A stretch of 64,000 nucleotides of DNA, from positions 372,001 through 436,000 of the forward strand of contig NZ_CP019331.1 in NCBI RefSeq assembly GCF_002163835.1, written 5' to 3'. The notes under the pieces were generated by a model, which was not told the origin of the DNA, did no database searches, and saw nothing but the letters and a program-made list of their open reading frames with translations. The DNA comes from Polaribacter sp. SA4-10 (GTDB lineage: Bacteria > Bacteroidota > Bacteroidia > Flavobacteriales > Flavobacteriaceae). Of the stretch, positions 1-8,857 are shown piece after piece. How positions within the stretch are numbered: the stretch's first letter is position 1; each line of letters begins with the position of its first letter. Made by a program: the position numbers and the translations under genes.

Positions 1-3
1 AAA

Positions 4-288
4 ATGTTGATAAAATTGAAGCACATTATTATCAAAAACAAAAAGAAGAATCTTAAAGTAAATTTGGATCATTTTTCTTTAACTAAACAAAGAGAATACA
101 CAGATTATATTTCTGGAGCTAAAAGGGAACTGATAAAGCGAAAAAGATTCGAAAAAATGATTGCAATGATATTAAATGGAATAGTACTTCACGTTAATAT
201 CAGAATTGTCAAGCTTCATTTGTCATTATTACGAAGGCAGGAATCAATAGTAAGCATTAAAAGTAGCATAGATTTTTGTCTACACTAG
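4..288 (+). pseudogene. YdeI/OmpD-associated family C-terminal remnant
   Basis: The 94-residue reading frame carries, near residues 28-55, the pattern QREYTDYI..AKRE..KRKR.EKMI..IL, which resembles the C-terminal part of the YdeI/OmpD-associated family (a helical segment that usually ends soon after an EKxIxMxxEGK stretch). Here the usual short tail is replaced by about 30 residues encoded partly by a GTCATT-type repeat at 222-245, so the natural 3' end looks lost. Only the 3' portion of the family is visible; the rest may lie upstream of the window or may be gone. The function of the family is poorly known. The family match is by pattern memory only; a short unrelated small protein remains possible. 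Confidence 0.4.
222..245. repeat. Partial GTCATT-type dispersed repeat
   Basis: The segment begins GTCATT and ends AAGGCAGGAATC. It resembles one arm of the dispersed palindromic elements seen at 61878-61997 (GTCATTCCGAAGGAAT arm) and, more distantly, 20073-20150. It lies within the 3' part of the YdeI-like remnant and supplies the codons of its unusual tail. Confidence 0.45.
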
Positions 289-315
289 CATTACATTTAT
301 TATTAAAAGGTAGGT

Positions 316-684
316 TTATTCTACAATTACTTTCTCTATAGTAGCTATAGAATCACAACGTTTTACATATAAACTAACAGATTTTAAATCTCCATTACCT
401 GTAATATAGTATTCAGGACAAGGTTTTATTCTTTGATTACTTTTTGAAAAATCAACATCACCTTTATACAAAATTGTAGAAATTTTTAGTGTATCAATAT
501 CGTATTGAAGCATTGCTCTTTTTGCTTCATCAGAAAAAATTCTTTCCTTAATTCTAATTGTTTTTAGAGTTCTTGCATCCATTCCATAATCAAAAGAAGC
601 ATTTTTCTTTTGCCAAAAGAAGTAAACAGCAATAGAACCTAGAGATAATCCTACTAAATAATAAAAAATTCTTTTTACGAGCAT
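316..684 (-). CDS. Small membrane-anchored protein, DUF4258-like
   Basis: The protein has 122 residues. An N-terminal hydrophobic segment at about residues 7-24 follows a short basic start (MLVKR), which predicts a single membrane anchor or uncleaved signal with a short extracytoplasmic domain. The soluble part contains DARTLKTIRIKER and KISTILYKGDVDF, then a Cys at the KPCPEYY motif and a second Cys at YVKRCD. This layout matches my memory of a Flavobacteriia family labelled DUF4258 found next to alanine dehydrogenase. The function is unknown. A promoter -7 box (TACCTTTG on this strand) lies at 702-709, just before the start, so it is probably transcribed separately from the upstream ald gene. 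Confidence 0.6.
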   Translation of the reverse strand: MLVKRIFYYLVGLSLGSIAVYFFWQKKNASFDYGMDARTLKTIRIKERIFSDEAKRAMLQYDIDTLKISTILYKGDVDFSKSNQRIKPCPEYYITGNGDLKSVSLYVKRCDSIATIEKVIVE

Positions 685-701
685 TGTTAAATTTTGAGTA
701 G

Positions 702-709
702 CAAAGGTA
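702..709 (-). promoter_or_regulatory. Bacteroidota-type -7 box for the DUF4258-like gene
   Basis: The reverse strand reads TACCTTTG, an exact match to TAnnTTTG. It lies 17 bases before the ATG at 684. No TTTG box is visible at the usual distance upstream. Confidence 0.5.
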
Positions 710-731
710 CTTTTTTTGATAGAAAATATAT

Positions 732-1928
732 CTATAAAATTAACAAATTAATATCTCTAAAAGGTAAGTCGAACCAATCTGCCACAGTTCTGTTGGTTAA
801 AATTCCGTGATAAAAATACATTCCATTTCTAAGGCTTTTATCAAACCTTGCTGTATTTTCAAACCCTCCTTCTTCTGCAATATGCAATAAGTAAGAAGTA
901 AAAATATTACTGATAGAAACAGAAGCTGTTCTTGCATAACGAGCAGGAATATTTGGAACGCAGTAATGAATTACACCATGTTTTACAAAAGTAGGAGTAT
1001 TATGAGTTGTAACATTAGAAGTTTCAAAACAACCACCTCTATCTATACTAACATCAACAATAATGGCGCCTTCTTTCATTTTTTCTACCATCTCTTCTGA
1101 AGCTACAACAGGAGATCTATTTTTACCTCTAATGGCTCCAATAGCAACATCGCATCGCATTAAAGCTTTTGCTAAAGATTTTGGTTGAATAGTAGATGTG
1201 TAAATAGGAGCGTTTAAACAACGTTGTAGTTTTCTAAGTTTTGTAATAGAATTATCAAAAACTTTTACTCTTGCACCCAAACCAATTGCAGTTCTTGCAG
1301 CAAATTCACCAACAGTTCCTGCGCCTAAAATTACAACGCTTGTTGGTGGAACCCCACCAATGTTTCCAAACAATAATCCATTTCCTTTATTAACGCCACT
1401 CATTAATTCGCCAGCAATTAATACAGAAGCAGTACCCGCAATTTCACTTAAAGATTTTACAATAGGATAGGTGTCATGTTCATCTTTTATAAAATCGAAA
1501 GCAACAGCTGTAATTCTCTTTTTTGCTAAACATTCAAAATATTTTTTAGATTGTGTTTTTAATTGTAAAGAAGAAATTAAAATTGCTTGTGGATTTAAGT
1601 ATTCGATTTCTTTTTCTATTGGTGGCGCCACTTTTAAAACAATATTACACTTAAAAGCTTCTTCAATATTATAAGAAATTTTAGCACCAGCTTCAGAATA
1701 TTCTTTATCTGTATAATTTGCGCCATCTCCAGCTCCAGTTTCTATAACAATTCGATGTCCATGAGCTGTTAAAGCTGCAACAGCATCTGGTGTTAAGCAA
1801 ACACGTTTCTCACTTAAATAAGTTTCTTTAGGTAAACCAATAAATAATTCTCCCTTTCGTTTTTTTATTTCTAGCATTTCTGCTTGGGGTAATAACTCTT
1901 CTTTGCTAAAAGGAGAAAATGAACTCAT
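732..1928 (-). CDS. ald: Alanine dehydrogenase
   Basis: This 398-residue protein belongs to the alanine dehydrogenase/PNT family, which interconverts L-alanine and pyruvate with NAD and ammonia in the cytoplasm. The N-terminal domain has the substrate-side motifs GLPKET, EKRVCLTPDAV and ETGAGDGANY. A Rossmann dinucleotide site, VVILGAGTVGEFAART, is near residue 200, and the later segment VDVSIDRGGCFETSNVTTHNTP is diagnostic for the family. The size fits; many Ald proteins are about 370 residues and the Bacteroidota forms have a longer N-terminus. It follows tsaE with a 5-base gap, so the two probably share a transcript. A pyridine nucleotide transhydrogenase alpha subunit is less likely because no beta subunit follows. 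Confidence 0.9.
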   Translation of the reverse strand: MSSFSPFSKEELLPQAEMLEIKKRKGELFIGLPKETYLSEKRVCLTPDAVAALTAHGHRIVIETGAGDGANYTDKEYSEAGAKISYNIEEAFKCNIVLKVAPPIEKEIEYLNPQAILISSLQLKTQSKKYFECLAKKRITAVAFDFIKDEHDTYPIVKSLSEIAGTASVLIAGELMSGVNKGNGLLFGNIGGVPPTSVVILGAGTVGEFAARTAIGLGARVKVFDNSITKLRKLQRCLNAPIYTSTIQPKSLAKALMRCDVAIGAIRGKNRSPVVASEEMVEKMKEGAIIVDVSIDRGGCFETSNVTTHNTPTFVKHGVIHYCVPNIPARYARTASVSISNIFTSYLLHIAEEGGFENTARFDKSLRNGMYFYHGILTNRTVADWFDLPFRDINLLIL

Positions 1929-1933
1929 AGGTT

Positions 1934-2341
1934 TTATTTTAGTTGAATATTGCGCGTTCCGTTTTCTAAAGTAGATAGATGTATCTGAACAGCATCTAAA
2001 GGTAGTAAATTTTCAATGTTTTCTGGCCATTCTATCAAACACCAATTATTATCGTATAAATAGTCTTCAATTCCCATATCTAAAGCTTCTTCTTCATGGG
2101 CAATCCTGTAAAAATCAAAATGAAAAACTTTCTCATTTTTTGAAGTTTGATATTCGTTTACCAATGAAAAAGTAGGAGAGGAGATACGATCTAAAACATT
2201 TAGTTGATTACAGATTTCTTTTATGAGTGTTGTTTTTCCAACACCCATTTCTCCGTAAAATAATAATGTTTTATTTTCTACAGAACTAATGATTTTTTTT
2301 GCGATATCGTGTAAGTCTTCTAAAGAATAGTTTTTATTCAT
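1934..2341 (-). CDS. tsaE: tRNA threonylcarbamoyladenosine biosynthesis ATPase TsaE
   Basis: TsaE is the small ATPase that works with TsaB and TsaD to make the t6A modification at position 37 of ANN-decoding tRNAs. The 135-residue length is typical. The Walker A motif GEMGVGKTT is at residues 30-38, followed by SSPTFSLVNEY (switch-like family motif) and FHFDFYR. A WPE motif (IEWPENIE) near residue 103 is also characteristic. It sits upstream of ald on the same strand. A -7 box overlaps the porX terminator just ahead of its ATG, which suggests a transcript with almost no leader. Confidence 0.93.
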   Translation of the reverse strand: MNKNYSLEDLHDIAKKIISSVENKTLLFYGEMGVGKTTLIKEICNQLNVLDRISSPTFSLVNEYQTSKNEKVFHFDFYRIAHEEEALDMGIEDYLYDNNWCLIEWPENIENLLPLDAVQIHLSTLENGTRNIQLK

Positions 2342-2346
2342 AAAGA

Positions 2347-2354
2347 CAAAAATA
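2347..2354 (-). promoter_or_regulatory. -7 box of tsaE embedded in the porX terminator
   Basis: The reverse strand reads TATTTTTG (TAnnTTTG), ending 5 bases before the ATG codon of tsaE. A transcription start 5-7 bases downstream would fall at the ATG. The box overlaps the distal arm of the hairpin at 2348-2387. Confidence 0.45.
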
Positions 2355-2387
2355 GTAAAGAATTTAAATTAATTCTTTACTATTTTT
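2348..2387 (-). terminator. Perfect 17-bp hairpin terminator after porX
   Basis: Arms 2348-2364 and 2371-2387 are perfect inverted repeats of 17 bp around a 6-base loop, with A5/T5 ends that give a U-tract in either direction. It lies 30 bases past the porX stop codon and immediately ahead of tsaE, so it should separate the two transcripts. Confidence 0.75.
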
Positions 2388-2416
2388 ATAAATTACTATA
2401 GTTATGTTTATTATAA

Positions 2417-3964
2417 TTACTTCGGACTATAAACGGCACAAGGAATAATCATTTCTTCAAGAGAAACGCCTCCATGTTGATAGGTGTTTTTATAGTATTT
2501 TACAAAATGATTGAAGTTATTTGGATACGCAAAAAATAAATCTTCTTTGGCAAATATAAACGGACTATTCATTGCAACAGTTGGTAAAAATATGTCTTTA
2601 GGATTTCTAACAGCATATACATCTTTCTCTTCATAAGAAAGGCTTCTACCTGTTTTATAACGCAGGTTTGCACTAATGTTTTTATCGCCTATTACTTTTG
2701 TTGGATGTTTACAATTAATTGTTCCATGATCTGTTGTAATAATTAATTTCTGACCTAATTGTTGTGCTTTTTGTATGATTTCAAACAAAGGTGAATTTTT
2801 AAACCAGCTTAATGTTAAACTTCTATAAGCTTTATCATCCCCAGCTAATTCTTTTATCACTTCCATTTCTGTTTTAGAATGCGATAACATATCAACAAAA
2901 TTATAAACCACAGCAGTTAAATCGTTTTGTTTTGTACCGTTAAAATTATCAGCTAACTCTTTTCCGTTTTTTAAGTTCGTAATTTTATAATATTCATGTT
3001 TTATATCTAATCCTAAACGTTTTATTTGAGCCGTTAAAAAATCATTTTCATATAAATTCATTCCACCTTCATCTGTATCGTTTTTCCAAAAATTTGGATG
3101 ACGTTTTTCCATTTCAGAAGGCATTAATCCAGAAAATATTGCATTTCTAGCATATTGAGTTGCAGTAGGTAATATTGAAAAATAAGAATATTCCTCTTCT
3201 TTTTTGTAGTAATTGTTGATAAAAGGTTCTAAAATTCTGTATTGATCATAACGTAAATTATCAATAATAACCCATAAAACTCCTTGGTCTTTACTTAATT
3301 GTGGAACTACATAATCCTTAAATAAAGTATGTGAAAATGTAGGTTTATCATGAGCCGTTAAAAAATCTTCGTAATTCTTTTTAATAAACTTAAAAAACTG
3401 TGAATTAGCTTCTTGTTTCTGACTTTTTAAAATACCTAACATTCCCGGATCGCTAATGTTTTCTAATTCTAATTCCCAATGAACCAATTTTTTATAAAGT
3501 TCGATCCAATCTTCATAAGAATTTACCATTGCCAAATCCATAGAGATTTTTCTGAATTCTTGTTGGTAACTAGAAGTCGTTTTTTCAGAAACCAAACGAG
3601 AATGATCTAAGTTTTTCTTTAAACTCAACAAAATCTGACTTGGGTTTACAGGTTTAATCAAATAATCTGCAATTTTAGAGCCAATTGCTTCTTCCATAAT
3701 ATATTCCTCTTCACTTTTGGTAATCATTACCACAGGTAAATTGGCTTGCTTCTGTTTAATTTCAGCAAGTGTATCTAAGCCAGACAAACCGGGCATATTT
3801 TCATCTAAAAAAACAATATCAAAATTTTCTTCATCTACTAAATCTATAGCATCCGCACCATTTGTACAAGTGGTTACTTTATAGTTTTTACGCTCTAAGA
3901 AAATAATGTGTGGTTTTAATAATTCAATTTCATCATCAACCCATAAAATTTGTATGCTGCTCAT
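2417..3964 (-). CDS. porX: PorX-type response regulator with PglZ domain
   Basis: This 515-residue protein joins an N-terminal receiver domain to a C-terminal alkaline-phosphatase-like PglZ domain, the architecture of PorX, which regulates type IX secretion genes together with the kinase PorY and the sigma factor SigP in Porphyromonas. The receiver has the acidic pair D10-D11, the phospho-acceptor D54 in FLDENMPG and the conserved Lys in YLIKPVNPS near residue 104. The PglZ part shows VIIDNLRYDQY, ATQYARNAIFSGL and ITTDHGTINCKHP, the metal-site type motifs of the superfamily (Asp, Thr, Asp-His). Length and domain order match PorX fully. No kinase is adjacent. Calling it a T9SS regulator rests on family knowledge. 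Confidence 0.9.
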   Translation of the reverse strand: MSSIQILWVDDEIELLKPHIIFLERKNYKVTTCTNGADAIDLVDEENFDIVFLDENMPGLSGLDTLAEIKQKQANLPVVMITKSEEEYIMEEAIGSKIADYLIKPVNPSQILLSLKKNLDHSRLVSEKTTSSYQQEFRKISMDLAMVNSYEDWIELYKKLVHWELELENISDPGMLGILKSQKQEANSQFFKFIKKNYEDFLTAHDKPTFSHTLFKDYVVPQLSKDQGVLWVIIDNLRYDQYRILEPFINNYYKKEEEYSYFSILPTATQYARNAIFSGLMPSEMEKRHPNFWKNDTDEGGMNLYENDFLTAQIKRLGLDIKHEYYKITNLKNGKELADNFNGTKQNDLTAVVYNFVDMLSHSKTEMEVIKELAGDDKAYRSLTLSWFKNSPLFEIIQKAQQLGQKLIITTDHGTINCKHPTKVIGDKNISANLRYKTGRSLSYEEKDVYAVRNPKDIFLPTVAMNSPFIFAKEDLFFAYPNNFNHFVKYYKNTYQHGGVSLEEMIIPCAVYSPK

Positions 3965-4057
3965 ATATTATATTGATTTTTATCTCTAACGATAAAATTA
4001 ACCTTTTGTTATGTTTTTTGAAGTTTTAAAATGATAAAATATTGCCAATTTTCTTTT

Positions 4058-4247
4058 GCTACAAATTCACGAATTATCTTTAACGAACGGACTAAAATTA
4101 GGTGTTTAGAAAACCAAGGATTTTCATTTTATAATTTATAGTTTAAAGAGGATGTTCAATTTGAGTTTAGATTAAAAACTCTTAAACTCATTCTAAAAAT
4201 AATAGTTTATGATAGAACTCTAATTAAAAAATTTGTGAATTTGTGGC
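4058..4247. repeat. Gap 3965-4289 with an 18-bp interrupted inverted repeat
   Basis: The 325-base gap between the divergent porX and HD-domain genes has no supported gene. Its clearest structure is an imperfect inverted repeat: GCTACAAATTCACGAATT at 4058-4075 and, on the other strand, GCCACAAATTCACAAATT from 4247 back to 4230, matching at 16 of 18 positions with about 154 bases between. It could frame a small decayed element or be two copies of a dispersed motif. The right arm lies in the promoter region of the HD gene. Confidence 0.5.
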
Positions 4248-4289
4248 ATTAAGTCGTATTTTGCATTTGATAGCATAATAAAATCACTT

Positions 4290-5513
4290 TTGAAGAAAAC
4301 AAAACCGAATAAACTAAAGATTTTAAATGATCCTATTTATGGATTTATTCAAATACCAAATACGTTAATTTTTGACATCATAGAACATCCTTATTTTCAG
4401 CGTTTAAGAAGGATAACTCAAATGGGGTTTTCTAATTTAGTATATCCAGGAGCAAATCACACACGTTTTCACCATGCAATTGGTTGTATGCATTTAATGC
4501 AAAAAGCAGTTAGAGTTTTACGTTTTAAACAAATAGAAATCTCTAATGAAGAAGAAAATGCGCTTTATATTGCTATTTTATTACATGATATTGGTCACGG
4601 AGCTTTTTCTCATGCACTAGAACATAGCATTGTAAATGGAATCTCACATGAAGAAATTTCTTTAAAATTTATGAAGAAATTAAATGATGAATTTGATGGG
4701 AAACTAAAGTTAGCTATAGAAATTTTTGAAGGAAAATATCATAGAAAATTTCTTTGCAAACTTATTTCTAGTCAGTTAGATATAGATCGATTAGATTATT
4801 TAAAACGCGATAGTTTTTATACAGGAGTTACAGAAGGGAATATTTCATCAGACAGATTAATTGCTATGATGAATGTAAAAGAGGATGAATTAGTAATCGA
4901 AAAAAAAGGAATTTATTCTGTTGAAAAATTCTTAATTGCAAGAAGATTAATGTATTGGCAAGTGTATTTGCATAAAACGGGTTTGGTTGCAGAAAACATG
5001 TTGGTAAATGTTTTAAAAAGAGCCAAAGAATTAGCCGAAAAAGGAGTAGAACTGTTTGCTACTTCATCTTTAAAATATTTTTTATATAATGAAATATCAC
5101 AAGATAATTTTACAGGTAAAACATTAGAAATGTTCTCTAAATTAGATGATTATGATGTGTTGTCTGCAATAAAAGAATGGACAAATCATGAGGATAAGAT
5201 ATTATCACTTTTATCAAAAATGATTGTTGATAGAAAATTGCTACGTGTAGAAATTCAACAAGATAAATTTGAAGAAAATTATATCAATAAAAGGAGAAAG
5301 AAAGTTTCAAAAAAGTTTGATATCACTACTGAAGAAGCAACCTTTTTTGTTTTTTCTCAAAGAATAAGCAATCAAGCTTATAGTTCAGGAAAACCAATTT
5401 ATATTTTAAATAAAAACGGAAACTTATTGGATATAGCAAAAGCTTCAGACCAATTAAATTTACAAGCTTTAACAAATCCTGTTGTAAAACACTTTATTTG
5501 TTATCCAAAATAA
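4290..5513 (+). CDS. HD-domain phosphohydrolase (dNTPase/YdhJ-like)
   Basis: The 407-residue protein is an HD-superfamily metal-dependent phosphohydrolase related to dNTP triphosphohydrolases and SAMHD1-like proteins. The four metal-ligand elements are visible: His61/His62 in TRFHHAIG, the His99-Asp100 pair in [12 protein letters not shown], and Asp166/Asp169 in [11 protein letters not shown]. The start used is TTG at 4290 (MKKTKPNK); there is no ATG before the conserved DPIYGFI motif at residue 14. In Bacteroidota this gene commonly precedes lpxD, as here (46 bases to the lpxD start). The substrate is not predictable from sequence; a dNTP or a nucleotide second messenger are possibilities. 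Confidence 0.85.
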   Translation: MKKTKPNKLKILNDPIYGFIQIPNTLIFDIIEHPYFQRLRRITQMGFSNLVYPGANHTRFHHAIGCMHLMQKAVRVLRFKQIEISNEEENALYIAILLHDIGHGAFSHALEHSIVNGISHEEISLKFMKKLNDEFDGKLKLAIEIFEGKYHRKFLCKLISSQLDIDRLDYLKRDSFYTGVTEGNISSDRLIAMMNVKEDELVIEKKGIYSVEKFLIARRLMYWQVYLHKTGLVAENMLVNVLKRAKELAEKGVELFATSSLKYFLYNEISQDNFTGKTLEMFSKLDDYDVLSAIKEWTNHEDKILSLLSKMIVDRKLLRVEIQQDKFEENYINKRRKKVSKKFDITTEEATFFVFSQRISNQAYSSGKPIYILNKNGNLLDIAKASDQLNLQALTNPVVKHFICYPK

Positions 5514-5545
5514 GAATGATATTAGCCAAATCGTTATAATTTTTA

Positions 5546-5553
5546 TATTTTTG
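5546..5553 (+). promoter_or_regulatory. -7 box of lpxD predicting a leaderless transcript
   Basis: TATTTTTG is an exact TAnnTTTG match whose last base is 6 bases before the A of the ATG at 5560. With the usual 5-7 base distance to +1, transcription would begin at or next to the start codon. This also argues against the TTG at 5551, which overlaps the box. Confidence 0.55.
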
Positions 5554-5559
5554 CCTTTA

Positions 5560-6594
5560 ATGAAATTTACAGCACAACAAATAGCAGACATTTTAGAAGG
5601 TGATGTGGTGGGGAACCCTAATGAAGAAGTTTCTACTGTTTCTAAAATTGAAGAAGGAAAAGTAGGTTCTTTAACTTTTTTATCTAATCCAAAATATAAT
5701 TCTTTTTTATATACCACAAAAGCCTCTATTACTATTGTTAGTAAAGGTTTTATTGTTGAAAAAGAAATTAATACTACGTTAATTGAAGTAGATAATCCAT
5801 ATAAATCTTTTTCGAAGTTATTGGAATTCTATAATGAAGTAAAAAATAATAAAACAGGAAGAGAGCAACCTCATTTCATCTCAAATTCTGCAAAAATTGG
5901 TGCTAATGAATATATTGGTGCATTTGCATATATTGGAGAAAATGTAAAAATTGGAGAAAATGTAAAAATTTATCCAAATTCTTATATAGGTGATAATACA
6001 GTAATTGGTGATAATAGTGTTATTTTTTCTGGTGTTAAAATTTATTCAGAAACACAAATAGGAAATAATTGTAAAATTCATTCAGGAGCTGTAATAGGCT
6101 CAGATGGTTTTGGTTTTGCTCCTGATGAAAATGGAGAGTATAAAACGATTCCTCAAATAGGAAATGTAATTATTGAAGATAATGTAGATATAGGTGCTGC
6201 ATGTACTATAGATAGAGCTACTATGGGGTCTACTATTATTAGAAAAGGTGTTAAATTAGACAATCAAGTTCAAATTGCACACAATGTAGAAGTTGGTAGA
6301 AATACTGTAATCGCTTCTCAAACAGGTGTTTCTGGTTCAACAAAAATTGGAGAAAATTGTATGATTGGTGGGCAAGTAGGTATTAATGGACATATTAAAA
6401 TTGGCAATAATGTAAAAGTTTTAGGTCAGACCGGTGTTACAAAAAGTTTAAAAGACAATGAAATGGTATACGGAACCCCAGCATTAAATTCTAGAGATTT
6501 TAATAGAAGTTATGTGTACTTTAAAAATTTACCAAAGATAGTATCAAAAATAACTAATTTAGAAAAAGAGTTGACGGCTCAAAATTTAAAGTAA
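5560..6594 (+). CDS. lpxD: UDP-3-O-acylglucosamine N-acyltransferase LpxD
   Basis: LpxD adds the second 3-hydroxyacyl chain, from acyl-ACP, to the 2-amino group of UDP-3-O-acyl-glucosamine in lipid A synthesis. The start chosen is ATG 5560 ([12 protein letters not shown]), since TTG 5551 lies in the promoter box; this gives 344 residues, normal for LpxD. A small N-terminal uridine-binding domain (residues 1-100) is followed by a left-handed beta helix of hexapeptide repeats ([20 protein letters not shown] and onwards). The catalytic His is predicted at 241 in QIAHNVEV, preceded by the family motif GSDGFGFAP. It abuts lpxC-fabZ, sharing one base, in a lipid A operon. A second LpxD-like gene lies at 10204-11130. 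Confidence 0.93.
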   Translation: MKFTAQQIADILEGDVVGNPNEEVSTVSKIEEGKVGSLTFLSNPKYNSFLYTTKASITIVSKGFIVEKEINTTLIEVDNPYKSFSKLLEFYNEVKNNKTGREQPHFISNSAKIGANEYIGAFAYIGENVKIGENVKIYPNSYIGDNTVIGDNSVIFSGVKIYSETQIGNNCKIHSGAVIGSDGFGFAPDENGEYKTIPQIGNVIIEDNVDIGAACTIDRATMGSTIIRKGVKLDNQVQIAHNVEVGRNTVIASQTGVSGSTKIGENCMIGGQVGINGHIKIGNNVKVLGQTGVTKSLKDNEMVYGTPALNSRDFNRSYVYFKNLPKIVSKITNLEKELTAQNLK

Positions 6595-7985
6595 TGAGTA
6601 AGAAACAAAAAACAATACAAAAAGAAGTAAGTTTATCTGGTGTAGGTTTACATACAGGAAAAAAAGTAACCATGACGTTAAAGCCAGCGCCAGTAAATCA
6701 TGGTTTTGCATTTAGTAGAGTAGACCTAGAAGGTGCTCCAACAATACAAGCAAGAGCAGAATATGTTACAAATACTCAAAGAGGAACAAATTTAGAGAAA
6801 AACGGAGTTCAAATTCAGACTTCAGAGCATGTTTTAGCGGCTGCTGTTGGTTTAGATATAGATAATTTACTAATTGAAATTGATGCTTCTGAGCCTCCAA
6901 TTATGGATGGTTCTTCCAAGTTTTTTATAGCTGCTTTAGAGAAAGCTGGTATTAAAGAACAAGATGCAGATATTGAAGAGTATATCGTAAAAGAAATTAT
7001 TTCTTTTAAAGATGAAGAATCTGGAAGTGAAATTATTTTAATGCCTTCAGACGAATATCAAGTAACAACCATGGTAGATTTTGGGACCAAAATTTTAGGG
7101 ACTCAAAATGCAACATTAAATAAAATATCTGATTTTAAAGCAGAAATTGCAGATGCTAGAACGTTCAGTTTTTTACATGAAATTGAAATGTTGTTAGAAA
7201 ACGACTTAATTAAAGGAGGCGATTTAAACAATGCCATTGTATATGTAGACAAAGAATTGTCTGAAAGTACCATGCAAAAATTAAAGAAAGCCTTTAATAA
7301 AGATAACATTACTGTAAAATCAAATGGAATTTTAGATAACTTAACTTTACATTGGGCAAATGAAGCTGCAAGGCATAAGTTATTAGATGTTATTGGAGAC
7401 TTAGCTTTAGTAGGTACAAGAATAAAAGGTAAAATAATTGCGAATAAACCTGGCCACGGTGTAAATACTAATTTTGCAAAAAAATTAGCTAAGATTATCA
7501 AGGCAGAAAAAAGAAACAATGTTCCTTCCTACGATTTGAACTTACCTCCATTATTGGATATTCATCAAATTATGGATATTCTACCTCACAGACCTCCTTT
7601 TTTGTTGATTGATAGAATTATTGAACTTTCAGAAACACATGTAGTTGGTATGAAAAATGTTACAATGAACGAAAATTTCTTTGTAGGCCATTTTCCAGGA
7701 GCGCCAGTAATGCCGGGTGTTTTACAAGTTGAAGCCATGGCACAATGTGGAGGCGTTTTAGTCTTAAATACCGTTCCAGATCCAGAAAATTATCTTACTT
7801 ATTTCATGAAAATGGACAAAGTAAAGTTCAAACAAAAAGTATTACCTGGAGATACTTTAATTTTTAAATGTGAATTAATTGCACCAATAAGAAGAGGAAT
7901 TTGTCACATGCAAGCATATGCGTATGCAAACGGTAAATTAGTTGCTGAAGCAGAACTAATGGCTCAAATTGCTAGAAAAAAATAA
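6594..7985 (+). CDS. lpxC-fabZ: Bifunctional LpxC deacetylase / FabZ dehydratase fusion
   Basis: This 463-residue fusion joins UDP-3-O-acyl-GlcNAc deacetylase (LpxC, committed step of lipid A synthesis) with 3-hydroxyacyl-ACP dehydratase (FabZ, fatty acid elongation). In the LpxC part (residues 1-305) zinc ligand His79 is in TSEHVLAA, and the second site appears in LHWANEAARHKLLDVIGDL. The FabZ hot-dog domain (about 315-463) has HRPPFLLIDRI and the catalytic pair His366 (GHFPGAPVMPG) and Glu380 (QVEAMAQCGG). Fusion of these two enzymes is a known trait of Bacteroidota and may balance phospholipid and lipid A flux. It sits between lpxD and lpxA, 3 bases before the latter. Confidence 0.95.
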   Translation: MSKKQKTIQKEVSLSGVGLHTGKKVTMTLKPAPVNHGFAFSRVDLEGAPTIQARAEYVTNTQRGTNLEKNGVQIQTSEHVLAAAVGLDIDNLLIEIDASEPPIMDGSSKFFIAALEKAGIKEQDADIEEYIVKEIISFKDEESGSEIILMPSDEYQVTTMVDFGTKILGTQNATLNKISDFKAEIADARTFSFLHEIEMLLENDLIKGGDLNNAIVYVDKELSESTMQKLKKAFNKDNITVKSNGILDNLTLHWANEAARHKLLDVIGDLALVGTRIKGKIIANKPGHGVNTNFAKKLAKIIKAEKRNNVPSYDLNLPPLLDIHQIMDILPHRPPFLLIDRIIELSETHVVGMKNVTMNENFFVGHFPGAPVMPGVLQVEAMAQCGGVLVLNTVPDPENYLTYFMKMDKVKFKQKVLPGDTLIFKCELIAPIRRGICHMQAYAYANGKLVAEAELMAQIARKK

Positions 7986-7988
7986 ACT

Positions 7989-8774
7989 ATGAATCAACCA
8001 TTAGCGTATGTTCATCCGCAAGCAAAAATAGCAAGAAATGTAGTCATAGAGCCTTTTACTACAATTCATAACAATGTAACCATTGGTTCTGGAACATGGA
8101 TTGGTTCTAATGTAACCATCATGGAAGGTGCTAGAATTGGTAAAAATTGTAGAATTTTTCCAGGAGCAGTAATTTCAGGAATTCCTCAAGATTTAAAATT
8201 TGATGATGAAGAAACTACGGTAGAAATTGGCGATAATGTTACCATACGAGAATGTGTTACGATTAATAGAGGAACTTCAGATAGAATGAAAACCAAAATT
8301 GGTGACAACTGTTTGATTATGGCTTATTGCCACGTTGCGCACGATTCTTTTGTTGGCGACAATTGTATTTTTTCAAACAATACAACACTTGCAGGTCATG
8401 TTACGATTGGAGACAATGTAGTTTTGGCAGGTATGGTTGCAGTGCATCAATTTGCTTCTGTTGGTAAACATGCATTTGTTACAGGGGGGTCTTTGGTTAG
8501 AAAAGACGTTCCTCCCTATGTAAAGGCGGCACGTGAACCTTTGTCTTATGTAGGTATTAATTCTGTGGGATTAAGAAGACGTGGATATTCAACCGAAAAA
8601 ATTAGAGAAATCCAGAATATATATAGAATTCTATTTCAAAAAAATTACAATTATACGCAAGCAATTGATATTATTGAAGCTGAAATGGAAGCTACTACAG
8701 AGAGAGATGAAATCATTCAATTCATAAAAGATTCTCATAGAGGAATTATGAAAGGGTATTTTAAATCAAACTAG
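7989..8774 (+). CDS. lpxA: UDP-N-acetylglucosamine acyltransferase LpxA
   Basis: LpxA transfers a 3-hydroxyacyl chain from acyl-ACP to the 3-OH of UDP-GlcNAc, the first reaction of lipid A synthesis. The 261-residue length is exact for the family. The beta-helix hexapeptide repeats begin at residue 5 (AYVHPQAKIARNVVIEPF), and the catalytic region YCHVAHDSFVGDN places His115 and His118 (the latter aligning with His125 of the E. coli enzyme). GIPQDLKFDDEET and the C-terminal GLRRRGYS helical region are also typical. It is the third gene of the lpxD, lpxC-fabZ, lpxA series. Confidence 0.96.
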   Translation: MNQPLAYVHPQAKIARNVVIEPFTTIHNNVTIGSGTWIGSNVTIMEGARIGKNCRIFPGAVISGIPQDLKFDDEETTVEIGDNVTIRECVTINRGTSDRMKTKIGDNCLIMAYCHVAHDSFVGDNCIFSNNTTLAGHVTIGDNVVLAGMVAVHQFASVGKHAFVTGGSLVRKDVPPYVKAAREPLSYVGINSVGLRRRGYSTEKIREIQNIYRILFQKNYNYTQAIDIIEAEMEATTERDEIIQFIKDSHRGIMKGYFKSN

Positions 8775-8857
8775 ATTTTAAAGTAAAATACCTTAAAAAA
8801 AAGTAAAAAATAAATACTTACAATACAATTATTATACTAAAAATAGAAACACGAGAA

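Noticed and set aside
7103..7519. 138-codon open frame on the minus strand inside lpxC-fabZ
   Set aside because: It is fully inside the LpxC coding region, with no start signal or family similarity.
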